A stretch of 64,000 nucleotides of DNA from Nymphaea colorata (GCF_008831285.2 NC_045138.2:5857205-5921204), one strand, 5' to 3'. Counted from the first letter of the stretch, positions 22,901 through 34,452 are shown. Program-made: numbers and translations. Notes: a model not told the origin generated them from the sequence alone.

Positions 22901-23893
22901 CTGAGGGTGTGTAGATGTAATGGGCTGAAGACTCTAGCTAACATGCCTGCCTTGGAGTCGTTGGAGGTAAGATATTGTCACAGCCTAGAGCAAGTAGGTG
23001 AGATGCCTGCTCTCAAGTCATTGAAGGTGGACAGATGTGATGGGCTGAAGGCTCTGGCCAACATGCCTGCCTTGGAGTCGCCGGACGTGAGAGATTGTAA
23101 CAGCCTAGAGCAAGTAGCAGATTATCACATGCCAGCTTTAAAAAGATTGAGGTTGTCTGACCTAAACACTCTGAAGCAGCTCCCTACTCGCCTTCCTTCA
23201 CTTGAGGAACTGATAATGGAGAATTTGGCCAACTGGGAGGGGTGGGCAGCAGCTGCAACAGGGGAAACAATATTTACTTCTATGCCATGCTTAAGAGAGG
23301 CGTATTTTTACAAATGTCCAAAGATGCAGACACAAGGCATGATTGATGAGTTGGCACGGCTCCAAACTCTGAGAGTGACGAAATGCCCAAGTGCAAGATT
23401 GGGATGGAAATTGCTTAAAAACATGCCTAACCTCATTTACTTGGAACTAGATGGACCAGCTTTGGAATCAACACTGCCATCACCATTGTCATTGCAGGTA
23501 TCAACATTTCTACCCTCCCTCGAGTCTCTCACATTGAAGGATAACAACACTGAAGATCTCAAATGGGGAAAGGTGCCTGAGTCGGTGTGGGGTCTCTCCC
23601 AACTAAAGGAATTGAGACTCGAAAGCTTCACTGAGGACATCAGCTTGGGAGGCCGCTGGCAATGCCTTCCAAAACTGAAAGACCTTCGGCTTTCTGACTT
23701 CCCCAATCTCAAGTCTCTTGTGGACGTCAATAATATTACTCCCCAACAAAATGAACCAACATGTCCCACAGATGCACAGGAACAGATCGCCTGCCTCTCA
23801 AAGCTTGATTGCATACATATTTCCACATGCCCCGCACTTGATCTGCTGCAGGTTAGAAAGAAGATGACTAGTGTTGCTATAAGATGTCACTGA
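19908..23893 (+). pseudogene. NLR2: NB-ARC-LRR gene lacking its coiled coil
   Basis: Homology to NLR1/NLR3 begins at about 19908 (IGGEDDNPRETTHHI), in the linker between coiled coil and NB-ARC, so the first ~160 residues are missing. The NB-ARC has GEGGIGKTTLAK, WWVCVSE, LLVLDDVWELD, KILITSR, CGGLPLV, and LHDVLHGLA in the MHD position. A TGG-to-TGA change stops the frame at 20343-20345, right after kinase-2; the same frame then stays open to 22448. A missing C near 22445 shifts the frame inside the LRR array, and the downstream frame runs to 23893. The LRR is unusually long, with about 21 repeats of 20 residues (21924-23188). The C-terminus also differs from NLR3, ending DLLQVRKKMTSVAIRCH after a small deletion. 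Confidence 0.93.
21924..23188 (+). repeat. Coding 60/120-bp LRR tandem array of NLR2
   Basis: About 21 LRR units of 20 residues alternate between an MPALESLEVRDCGSLEQVAE-like and an MPALRSLRV-GCNMLKTLAN-like form, so the DNA repeats with a 120-bp period (for example AATATGCC at about 22040, 22160, 22400 and 22519). The one-base deletion near 22445 lies within it. Confidence 0.9.
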
Positions 23894-24069
23894 ACTTTTT
23901 CAGTTCATTTTAAATTGTCTGAAATGTGTGTGGTTTTTAAAATTGGTGTTGGTGGTTAAACATTATCTTTTTGCATTTTGTCATCTCTTTTCTCTCTCCC
24001 CCATATACACACCAGCACTACAAAACACTATATTGGCACTTGCTGTCTTGTCAACGCATCCCACCTTAT

Positions 24070-24124
24070 CTTTTGAACTTAATTTAAAAAGTATCAGTAT
24101 TATATATATATATATATATATATA
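24070..24124. repeat. (TA)n microsatellite downstream of NLR2
   Basis: A TA run (about 24100-24124) precedes GTCATTAGATTGGTACT. That phrase also follows NLR4 (60608) and, reversed, NLR3 (near 49740), marking the shared 3' flank of the NLR copies. Confidence 0.8.
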
Positions 24125-24129
24125 GTCAT

Positions 24130-24965
24130 TAGATTGGTACTGGCTATGATTTATGATACGGCAACGGCTATTGCGGTTTTTCCAATGAATTATGGTTCTG
24201 TTAGAGGTTGTTTGAATGCCTTGAATGTTGATTTTATAATTGAAATTGTAAAAACAAAATTCTACCACAAACTGGAATTCAAATGAAAATTCCACTTCTA
24301 ATTTTCCTTTGTGTTTAATAATATGAAATTTTGATTTTAGAATTGAAAATGATATGTTTGATAAAATAGAAATTAAATTCCGTGATTGATGAACTACAAT
24401 CTTTGTAACATATACCTTAAGGAAAAATGAAAAAAAAAAAAAATCTAGAATGATAATTCTACCTCCTAAGACACGATCACAAGATTCTACAGCCAGCCCA
24501 AAATTCTGAAATTTGGCAACACAATTCCCATATCATAAAAAAAAGAATCCTAATTCTACAATTCTACAATTCTGTCCTCATTACATAATCACTTAGGGAT
24601 GTCAATATATCCGATTTGAATCAGATAATCATACTATTCCGAAAAAATCAAACATTGAAACAAACTGAATATTCAACTAAGGAATCAGATCGGATTCGGC
24701 TTTATGAAATGATACCCGATCGGATTTGGATATACATAAAATCAAATTGGATTTGGATTTGGATTTAGATCACATTTATTTTTAAGCAAATATCCTATAT
24801 ATAGTGCTCTTACATCTTGAAAATTAGCAAAATTTGGTTCAAAGTTCATAATCAGATTCAGATATGAATGTAAAAAATCAGATTCAAATTGTGAAATCGA
24901 ATTTCGGGTTCAGATTTGGATATGAGTTTTTTTTTTTTGTTTGTACTCAAATCCGAACAAAGATT
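24130..24965 (+). repeat. Composite repeat, parts A and B (copy downstream of NLR2)
   Basis: Part A is AT-rich DNA with TTCTACC, AATTCAAATGAAAATTCCAC and AATTGAAAATGAT landmarks. Part B starts at AGGGATGTCAATATATCC (about 24597) and is rich in TCGGATTTGGAT-like strings. The same order occurs at 28330, 49740 to 49045 (reversed), 60620 and 62380. Part B resembles the hAT-like miniature element at 62671 and may itself be an old one. Confidence 0.8.
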
Positions 24966-25785
24966 GATATTAGTGAAAGCGAGAAAGAAAAATTAAAAGA
25001 GAAATCAAGAGAGAGTGAGCGAGAGAGAGACTAAGTGAGTGAGTGAGAGAAATGAAGGAGAGATAAATGAAGAGAGATTAATAGAAAAGCAAGAAAGCGA
25101 GATCTTAAGAGAGAAATTAAAGAAAAGAGTGATTAATAAAAAAAGAAGAGATTTTAAGAGAGAAATCAAAGAGAGAGATGAAGAGAGATTAATGAGAGAG
25201 AGACAAAATAATTAAAGAGAGAAATTAAAGAGAAAGATATTTAAAGAGGAGAGATAAATCGAAGAGAGTGTGAGGGGAATTGATAAGAAACATGGCAAGG
25301 GAAATTTTAAGAGAGATGTTGGAGAAAAGGGGAGAAACATAGATTAATAACAAAAAAGAATGACAGATTTTAAGAGTGAAATCCAAGAGAAGAGAGAGAT
25401 CAAAGATAGAAAGCAATAAACGAGAGAGAAAAATATATTTTAACAGAAAAATAGAAGAGAGAGTGAGACACACATTAATAAAAGAAAAAAAATTAAAAAT
25501 GAAATTGAAGAAAGATATCAAAAATAAAAAGAGAGAGAGACGGAGTGAGAGAGAGCATAAAAGAGAGAAAATATTAATAGATGAATCAAATAGGGGGAGA
25601 AAGAGAGAGAGATTAAAAGCTAATGATAAATTGATAGAGGGATGGAGAAATAGAGAAACTAAAGAAAGAGAGAGAAATTATGAAAGATAAAAAGAGACAT
25701 TTTAAGATAGACTTGAAGAGAGAGAAAGGCTAAAAAAGTGGAAGAGAAACTTTAAGTGAAAAATAGATAAGAGAAAAAGAGTGAT
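24966..25785 (+). repeat. Composite repeat, part C: purine-rich tract
   Basis: About 0.8 kb of A/G on the plus strand, the same strand sense as NLR2. Units are of the form GAGATTTTAAGAGAGAAATC. The open frame of 104 codons at 25376-25690 is a Lys/Arg/Glu run produced by the repeat. Confidence 0.88.
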
Positions 25786-26035
25786 CGAAGAATAATCTAT
25801 TCTGAAGAGAAAGCCTTTTTCCTCTGTGAGTACCCAGACTATTGGCAAGAATAGTCTACTGTAGAAGTTAATGAAAGTAGTTCTTCTTGTTCTCTTGTTA
25901 TATCTCAATCCTATCGAGAATGTACTTCTCCATGAAAATACACTTTTGAGACACTAATAGAATGATCAATAGGTGACTATCAAGAGAATGAAGAAAAGAA
26001 TGTGGTTAAAGTTGTGGTTTAAAAATAAAGAGTAA
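25786..26035 (-). repeat. Composite repeat, part D
   Basis: About 250 bp of ordinary complexity separating two purine tracts. Landmarks are CAATCCTATCGAGAATGTAC, AAAATACACTTTTGAGACAC and GGTTAAAGTTGTGGTTT. Other copies are at 39935-40170, 42665-42905, 48065-48305 and partly 62235-62380. Confidence 0.85.
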
Positions 26036-26990
26036 GTAGCAGAGATTTTAAGAGAGAAATCAAAAAGAGAGAGAAAGAGAGAGATGGATGGGAGAGGCAG
26101 AGAGAGAGATTAATAAGAAAATGAGATATTTTAAGAAAGAAAAATCAAAGAAAGGGATTGATAAAAGAGACAGGAAAATATATTTTAAGAAAGAAATCGA
26201 AAAGAGAGAGATATATTAATAAAAAGGAGAAAAAACAACTTTAATAGATAAATAGGAGAGAGAGAGTAGTGAGAAAAAAGAAAGAAATTGAAAAGATAGG
26301 GAGATAGAAATTGATAAAAAAAGAGAAAAGAGAACTTAAAATATTGATTAGAGAGACAGATTACCAGAAGAGAGAAAAGAGATATTTTAAGAGAAAAATT
26401 AGATTAATAAAAGAGAGAAAAAGAGATATTAAGAGAGAAATTAGGAAGAGGCAAAGGGAGATTAATAAAAGAGAAAAAAATATTTTAAGAGAGAAATCAA
26501 AGCAAGAGAGATAGAGATCAAGAAAAGAGAGGAAAAAAAGAGATTTTAAAAGAGAAATTGGAGAGAGAAACCAAAACTAGAAAGAGAGGTTAACAAAAGA
26601 AGAGAGATAAAGAGAGAGAGGAAAAGATAAATTTTAAAATACAAATCAAAGAGAGAGAGAAGGAGATGTTTTAAGTGAAAATTTAGTGAGATACATACAT
26701 ACATACACACACATACACATACATATATATATAGGAGGAAAAGACATTTAAGAGAAATCAAAGAGAGATGAAGAGATTAGTGTATAAAAGAGAGAAAACT
26801 TTTAAAGGAGAAATCAAAGAAAGAGAGAGACAGAGAAGAAAAAGAGAGAGGTAGGGAGGGAGAAAGTGAAAAGAGAAACAGATTAATACAAGATAGAAAA
26901 AGTGAGATTTTAAAAAAGAAATCAAAGAGAGAGAGAGAAAGAGAAAGAACAAAGAGAAAAGGAAATCAAAGAGAGAGAGAGGGAGATGAA
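26036..26990 (+). repeat. Composite repeat, part C': purine-rich tract
   Basis: Second purine tract of the composite, interrupted only by a short ACATACAT and TA microsatellite near 26693-26733. Confidence 0.88.
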
Positions 26991-27955
26991 TTCACAAAAG
27001 GTCTAAATCTAGCCATAGGACTGTTGGGTTGAATGTTAATTTTAAGGATGTGCACAAGGCAATCAGTTGGAGTAGCCTGCTCCAACTTGTCAATTAGCAT
27101 CAATGCTTGAAATTTGCCCTTGATTTAATTTTTTTTTCTGGCAAGTCACATTGATAGCTGGATGCGGGAGAAGGTGACTAGGAGCTAATTGTCACACAAT
27201 CAAGTAGAAGGAACATAACAAACCTCAGTATTAGCTACTAGCATCCAAGATTTCTCCACCATCGTTATAGTAGAATAAAGATACTAGGAAAGATATTTTT
27301 TTTATGGTATGACAAGTGGATGATTGAGCTTCAAGAAAATGAATTGCAATCAAGCCAAAACAATGAAGAACAATTTTTAACACAAATGGAAGAGGGGGGT
27401 GGGAAGATCTCAAAGAGGTACAAGCCCTTCCCCTTCCCCCTTCCCTCTGCCTCCAAGGTCTTGGATTGCTTCGGGATCTGAGTAAACTTATAATATTACT
27501 CCTTTCAACTTGAAAAGTAGTGTACGCCACCACTTTGCAGTCCAGAAAAGCAGTGTCAATGAAAATCCAATTGAAGACCAGACTTTCGCACATATTATAC
27601 ATTGTGTAGAGTAGTAGAAAGAAGACACAACAACAACTCACAACATTAATAAAACGGGAAATAATTAGTCAGAGAAATTCGATCCTACACATTCAAGATG
27701 GTAATATGTTACCTAAAATGGTAAACCTCACTATGTACAAATGGAGAATATTGAACCGAATAGACCCATTATTATGCAATAAGAATCTCACAAGGTTGAG
27801 CTAAAATGATGTCAATTTCCCCTTGGTCTCCTTTATTTCCTTACATGCTAAGCGTCTTTACAAATTCTTAGGTTCTTATGGCCATTAATGTCTGTGAGGG
27901 GTGATCAATCACTTTAAGAATATGGGCTTTTAAACTGAGTGAAGTGAGTCTTTGT
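26991..27955 (-). repeat. Composite repeat, part E
   Basis: About 0.95 kb reading on the minus strand like 40735-41600, 46430-47020 and 54925-55510. Shared phrases include GGTCTATTCGGTTC, CTTCTTGAAGC-CAATC and CTTGGATG-TAGTAGCTAG. No conserved open frame is shared by the copies, so I treat it as repeat. Confidence 0.8.
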
Positions 27956-28330
27956 TCATTTTTTATTAATGGGAGAGAGAGAAAGCTCTTTGGTAGTAAG
28001 AAGCGATTGTGTCAAGGGGTTCTCAACTGCTTTTCATTGCATGTAGTATTTGAGATGTTCTCAAGACGTCTTAGAAGAGAAGTTCAGAGAAAGAACTTGC
28101 TTCTCCAAGTATATCTTCTGCTGGTGGCATGATAACTGTTAATAGCTGAGCCAAGATCTGTTTTTCTACTAAAAATTTGTGAAGAGCTTGCAGGCAATGT
28201 AGGGCTATGTATTAATAATCAGAAGTCATCCTTTATTGTCTTCCATGTTCAAAGCAAAGTATGTACAAAAATTGCTGGCTTTTTGGGATGGGGCAAAAAT
28301 TCTTGACCATCCCAAGTGCAAGATCGGTAT
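27956..28330. other. Intergenic DNA, no gene seen
   Basis: A phrase around AGTAAGAAGCGATTGTG and AACTGCTTTTCATTG resembles 5270-5310. Nothing else is recognised. Confidence 0.5.
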
Positions 28331-29390
28331 CAGCCAAGGTTTAATGTGCGGCAACTGTTTATGGTAGTTTTAGTGATAAATTATGGTTCTTAAGAGGCGT
28401 TTGATGGCCTTAAAATTGTAAAAACTAAATTCTACCTCAAACTAGAATTCAAATGAGAAATCCACTTTTAGTTTTCCTCAGGGGCGGAGCCAGAATTTTT
28501 TTCAGGGGTTAGCCAAACGGTCCACAGGTCGGGCTAAGAGGAGCGACAGGTCGGGCCAAGAAGAGCGACCGATCAGGCCAAACTAAAAAAATTTGTTTCT
28601 TTAATATAAAAAAAATTCCTACGCTCACCCGCGCCATGGCCCAGGTGGCCCCCCCTTCCCTCCCCCCTGGTTTTCATTTGCATTTAATAATCTGAAATTC
28701 TGGTTTTAGAATTGAAAATGTCTTGTCTGATCAAACAGAAATTCAAATTCTATAGTTGACGAATTACAACCTTCATAACATGCATGCGTCCTCAAGAAAG
28801 ATGAAGAAAAAATATAAAATTTTAGAATTACAATTCCAAGCCCTAAAGTACAATCACAATTCTAGAATTTTGATTCAACAATGAACCAATAATTCAAGAA
28901 TCACTATTCTTCAATTGATAATGCAATTCTCATTTCATCAAAAAATGAGAATTTTGATTCTTGAAGTCCATAATTCTGACCTCATCAAATACTTTCTTAG
29001 GGAAGTCAATATATGAGATTTGAATAGCATATCCAATCTGATTAAGAAATCAGATCGGATTCAGCTTTAAGAAATGACATCCAGTCGGATTCAGTTATAC
29101 ATAAATATTCGATTGGATTGGGATATGAATCCGGATCAAATTTATTTTTAGCCAAATATCCTATATGCAATGCTATTACATTTTGAAAATGGGCCAATTT
29201 GGGTTCAATATTCAGATTTGCATTCTGATATGAATGTAAAAAATGGATTTAAATAAAATTCAGATTGTAAAATTGGATCTAATTTGGGAATTGGATATTG
29301 TTTGTTTGTTTGTACTCGAATCCGAATGGAGATGGGTGCTAAAAAAAGAGAGAACAAAAATTTTGAGGGTGATATCAAGGAGAGTGTGTG
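28330..29390 (+). repeat. Composite repeat, parts A-B and start of C (no NLR attached)
   Basis: Parts A and B as downstream of NLR2, but not preceded by NLR sequence. Part A is split by a small hAT-like element (28479-28669). The purine tract begins near 29340, is interrupted at 29391 by a nested hAT-like element, and resumes at 33925. Confidence 0.78.
28479..28669. mobile_element. 191-bp hAT-like miniature element
   Basis: Starts CAGGGGCGGAG and ends with the near inverted CTCCCCCCTG. The flanks GTTTTCCT (28471-28478) and GTTTTCAT (28670-28677) form an 8-bp target duplication with one mismatch, as hAT elements make. Comparison with the unoccupied copies of part A (24300, 62478) confirms the insertion. 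A relative lies at 55557-55730. Confidence 0.8.
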
Positions 29391-30120
29391 TAGGGCTGCA
29401 CACGAGCCGAGTTGAGCTCGAGCTCGGCTCTACTCATGTTTAGTCACCTCGAGCTCGACACGAGCTTCACAACTTCAGCTCGAGCTCGACTCGAGCTGCT
29501 GCCTTCGAGCTCGAGCTCGACTCGAGCGGCTCGTTTAAACAATTTAGTTATCAGTAATGCCTTTTCCGCTGCATCCGAGGGCTTGCAGCATGCATGGGTG
29601 AAAGTGTCACTTACGACGTGGAGAGGAGGAAAGGCGGTGTGTTGGGAAAAGAGAAAAAAGGAAGGAAAAATGAACCATGACCGTGGTGAGGAAAGAGAAA
29701 AACGGGAGGGAAAATGAAAAAGTAATTCATTGATTAAAAAGTGTAATAATGATTGTGGGGTATAATAATGAGGTTTAAAGAAAAGTGGCTGTGTGGGTGA
29801 AGAGAGGGAAAATAAAAAAACGTAAAACAAAAAAAAATGAGATTAAGCTGCATGGGTGAAAGTAAAAAAAGGAGGGAAAATTAAAAAAGAAAAATAAAAA
29901 ATGATATTAAAGTCCAGTCGAGTTCGACTAACTCGAACTTGACTCATTAACATACTTGTTAACACCCTAAATTTTTTCACATCAAAATTGAAGCAAAGTG
30001 AAAATTTCATAAAAGAATTGTGAAAATTTACAATTTCAAAGTCAATTTCGAATCTAAAGAACAATTAGATTCAAATCGTGAATTTAACCTGAGACACGAA
30101 TCCCAATATAGGATTACGAG

Positions 30121-30199
30121 TCCAAATCCAATTGCAAATGTCATTTGAAATCCAAATCCAATTGCAAATGTCATTTGAAATCCAAATCCAATTGCAAAA
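30121..30199. repeat. 30-bp tandem repeat (about 2.6 copies)
   Basis: Units TCCAAATCCAATTGCAAATG plus TCATTTGAAA at 30121 and 30151, and a partial one at 30181. It lies inside the LTR-like element. Confidence 0.95.
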
Positions 30200-33002
30200 T
30201 TCAAATTTTGACTTAGATCCAAGAATTGGATCTAATTCAGTCTACAATGCTACGTGGGACCCACGTGTGGGCCCACCTAACCCGTGTGGTCAAGAGCCCC
30301 CCAGGGGCCATGCTCCTTCCATTTAAAAAAATAAATAAATAAAATAAATATTTTATCTCAAATTAATTGAAGAAAAGTCATTTTCAAGAAGAAATAAAGG
30401 AGAAACCTAGGAAAAGGGAGACATTTATGTCTCTCTCTTCTTTAACCAGGTCCTCTTTAAAGAAAAAATCATTTTCAAGGAAGCAATTATTAGACTGGTC
30501 AAACTCACCTAACCTACTTAATGCAAGTAGGTTCGACCCTAGTGCACCCAAATCTTAGCTAGGCTCAGTCAACATGAGCTCAGCTCGGCCAAAAAGTAGG
30601 TATGTCTCACAATCCAAGTTTTGGACGAAAATAGACTTTGACCGAACCAAACCCACTTCGACTAAACTCAGTCAAAGTACAATTTAGCTCAATTAAGAGC
30701 TTTCTTGATCCAAATTTATCAAATTACCTCAAATAAAGTCAAACTACTCGCAAATGAGCTTTGACTTTGGTCAATTGATCGAAATTGATCAATTTGGATA
30801 ATTTTGCCCTTCTGTGGTCAAATTAAGATTAAAAAGCCTAAATTGGTTTATGAAAGACAAATAAACATTTGAATTTGTCAAATGTATGAATCAAATACCA
30901 AATTTAAATTGAATTTCTCAAGTGAAAGTTTGATTCAGTTGAAATCCATTTTCAATCAAGTTTTGGACGAAAATACCCTTTTCAAATCAAATTTGATAAA
31001 ATTTTTGAATTTTATTAAAATTTAAATTGAATTATCATAATTCAATGGAATTTAGAGCTTAGTAACTAGGTTTTAACCTTACATGCTCGATTTCAAACAA
31101 AAAATAAATAAATAGTACAAAATAAGAGCAAAACCCTGTGCAAGGGCATTTTTGTCCAAAATTTTGGTCAAGATGGTCACCTAGGTCTGAACCTATGTTG
31201 ACCAAACCTAGCCCAGCCCACCTAGCTCGTGGAAATGGGCTGAGAAATGGTCAATTGGGACCTTTAAAGCCTATTTAACTCATTTTACAAGTCCCCAAGG
31301 TCTTAAGCAAGTTCCTAAAGTGAGTTAAGAAGGTGGTTGAACCCACCTCCTCCTCTATATAAACCTCCCTTTGGCCACCAAGGGGAGAGACGAAATTTTG
31401 GAGCATTCTATCAAATTGCTGCAGCCAAGGAGCTAGGAGGGAGAAGCCAATGAAGAGAGAAGAGGTTCGTCCAAGCCCTCTTCCCCTTTTTCTCCCATTC
31501 TCTTCTTCACTTTCTTTTATTCTCCCCATTGATTTTGCTAAGTTAGGGTGCTTAAGTGAACCCTTACTTAGGATTTTCATGGTGAGAAGCCCTCTTTACC
31601 ACTCCAAATTCCAGCAAGCAAGCTATTTCTTATTTTAGCTTTGCTAAGCTTGAATCCACGATTGGATTCTTGCTTAGGATTGCTTGAGTTAGAAAACAAG
31701 CGAAGACGAAGGACAAACATCAAAACCAACCGCAAGGTAGGTGATCTTAACTCATTTCTCTTCTACTTTAGCTTATTGTTGATTTATTTTGATTCCAGCA
31801 ATTCGTGGGAGGGTTTAATTTCATTTGCTTACGGCTGGGAATGATGTCCAGTTAAGGGAAATCTACGCTTCAATGTACATGTTAATGCATAATGCATACA
31901 TATGTCGTTTTTTTTTCTTAAATATGAACCCAAGTATCAAATTTTGAAATGGGCCCCAAGGCCACGTCCTTTTCAAAGGAACCAACTTAATACCATTTTG
32001 AACTTCCTACCATGAGAGAATCCCACGGTGAGAGAGTGATATTGCTACGCCATGTATGATGAAAATGCCTATAAGGGAAGGATACGTTTTTATGAATGTG
32101 ATCCACCCTTGCATGGCGAAATGATAGACGAATAAGCTTGAGCATTGTTTTATTTTCTTTCTTATTCACAGTCATTTGGATTCATGTCTTTCAATTTAAT
32201 TGATCAAGGGTAGTAGGGAAGATTTGAAACAAATTTTCAATCTTCTTACATAAAAGAACCCACCCATGAATCATCATGATTCATGAGTCATGCGGTCCAT
32301 TGATAAAATTTCATTTTGAAGAGTAAGGTATGTATATATATATACATTGTTATATACATATACATACATGTGTCCAATCTCTTGTTGAAAATCATTTTTC
32401 TTCTCTTAAAATCAGGTTGGAATACGTTTCCAAACTGGTTTTTAAGAATGATGATCGTTTTGATTAATTTTCGTAGTGCAAGGCTATGAAATCATTTTCA
32501 TTTCATTTTTACTTAATTTCAGCAAACCCATATGTAAGATGTATGTATGTTGTTGAAATCAGACCATACTTCATAGGAATTGGTTTAAGAATATCAAAAT
32601 TTACATATTTGAAATACCAACCATTCTAGAATCATCCAAAGGAGTTGATAATTTCATTACTACGAAATCTGGAATTTGCATAGATTTGAAAAACTCATTG
32701 TTTCTATCTAAGGAACGAGTCCTTATTGGAATCAATGTCCACAATTTTCAACTATTTAAATCAACACAAGGTCTGATTTTTAGCTATTTTGAGACAAAAG
32801 TGGACGTCATCCATATCTCCCATCCATTTCAAAGATTGAACTTGACATCATTTATATATTTTCATCATTTTGATAATTTTATGTCAAGCCTCAAGCTTAT
32901 GGACTATATCTGTAATTCATGTGCTTAATTATATAATGAGCACATAAAGAGAAAGTCCTACATTTTAATCATTCTTCATGCATAGATTGTATGACGTGCA
33001 AT

Positions 33003-33100
33003 ATGAATTTTGAGAGATTATGAGAGAGTGAAGAATGTATGTTTCATATGAATGAATTTTGAGAGATTATGAGAGAGTGAAGAATGAATGTTTCATATAG
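33003..33100. repeat. 49-bp tandem duplication
   Basis: ATGAATTTTGAGAGATTATG and its continuation start at 33003 and again at 33052, near-identical. It lies inside the LTR-like element. Confidence 0.95.
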
Positions 33101-33924
33101 TTTCCCTTCTCGTTTCATGCATTCACTTTCACTCAAAATCAATAGCATCACATGCACATTCTCAAGAAATTAAGTTATTCAAATTTGAGTTGCAAAAAGT
33201 GACCAAGTCATATTGCAATGAGAATTTGTAAACCTCACTTAACTTCAAAAAAAAACACAAGCAATGCATTCATAATCTTTTGGTCAAAGTGCATTTGAAA
33301 AACAACATGTTTTCTAACAATTTGGAACCTATATTCTTTCAAAAGAATGAATTCTACAAATTACATGATTTGACAAAAGAAGAGTTCAAGATCAAATTTT
33401 ATCATAAGATGATCATCATCATCTAGAGTTCACAACAAAGAACTCAATTCTAAATCTTCAAAATCCTCAAGAATTATGTGTTTCAAATAACACCAAAACA
33501 AAGGTTTTTAAACCAACTTGAAAACCTCCAATATTCAAATTCATTGAAAAAATGAATTTCGGTTCTTGAATCCAAAAACCTCAATGCATAAGCATATAGG
33601 ATTTGCATCAATAACTCGTATATGATCCAAATGATCCTTAGTCCTTGGTCTAATTACTCCTGTTAAAGGCGGCAGGAATGGTTGGACCTCGTACCGATGG
33701 GCGAATCCCTTTCTCTTGAAAACTTTCTCAAAACCCCAAATTCTAAAAGAATTTTGCTGACTCGCATTTTGACCTCCTTGAAAAAGGGGTGGGGTGCGAA
33801 CAATACTCGAGTTTATATTTAAGCTCGAGCTTGACTTGTATAAAAAGCGAGTCGAGCTCGAATCGAGTTTAGTCGAGTGAGTTGGATTCGAGCCTGAGTT
33901 GGCTTGACTCGTTTTGCAGCCCTA

Positions 33925-34310
33925 AGTGAGAGAGAGAGAGGGGGAGAGGGGAGAGAGAAATCAATGAAAGAGAAAAAGAAATCTTAAGAGAGAAATTAAA
34001 GGGAAAGAGTGATTAATAAAAGAGGAAGAGAGGGAGATTTTGAGAGAAAAATCAAAGAGAGAGATGAAGTGAGATTAACTAAAGAAAGAGAGAAAAATAA
34101 AGAGAGAAATTAAAAGAGACAAAGATATTTAAAGAAGAGAGACACATCGAAGAGGGAGATAGGGAGAACATTTATAAAAAAGAAAAAGAAAATTAAGAGT
34201 GAGGGAGAGCTAGAGACTGATAAAAGAGAGAGAATGAGAAGTTTTAAGAGAGAAATCCGTGGGAGAGATCGAAGAGAGAGAGACTAACAAATGAGAGCCG
34301 ATAAAATGAG
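33925..34310 (+). repeat. Purine-rich tract (rest of part C)
   Basis: Continuation of the tract broken at 29391, with the same unit types. It ends where the LINE begins. Confidence 0.85.
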
Positions 34311-34452
34311 AATATATAGCAAAATTTGGGGACAAGAAGTCCCCTATCTACAAAAACAAACCGCAAAAACAGAAGTAAAAGACGAAATATATAATACAAT
34401 GCACAGTGAAATAAAAGAGGTGTGAATAGAGAGGAAAGGTAGAGCGGAATAG

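Larger units (their letters stand above)
29957..33802 (+). mobile_element. 3.8-kb LTR-like element (probable solo LTR)
   Basis: Begins TGTTAACACCC and ends GGGGTGCGAACA, so it has the TG...CA termini of an LTR. It is flanked by the exact 5-bp duplication ATACT (29952-29956 and 33803-33807). No terminal direct repeats and no gag or pol were seen, so it is either a solo LTR of unusual length or a coding-free element. Inside are a TATA-like box (CTATATAAACC near 31355) and a splice-donor-like GCAAGGTAGGTG near 31735. The right part shares motifs with 1223-4215 and 40190-40610, so this is a family. Confidence 0.75.
29391..33924. mobile_element. Non-autonomous hAT-like element with a nested LTR-like insertion
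   Basis: The ends are TAGGGCTGCA at 29391 and its inverted partner TGCAGCCCTA ending at 33924. Just inside each end are GAGCTCGAGCTCG-type strings. The flanks AGTGTGTG (29383-29390) and AGTGAGAG (33925-33932) match at 6 of 8 positions. Without the nested element (29957-33802) it would be about 0.68 kb. No transposase is present; terminal TAGGG-TGCA sequences and an 8-bp target site are usual for hAT elements. It sits in purine tract C. Confidence 0.8.

Noticed and set aside
26311-26514. Lys/Arg/Glu-rich open frames in the purine tracts (also 25376-25690, 48619-48819, 39125-39418, 42505-42732)
   Set aside because: They are direct translations of the degenerate purine repeat, change length freely between copies and have no domain.
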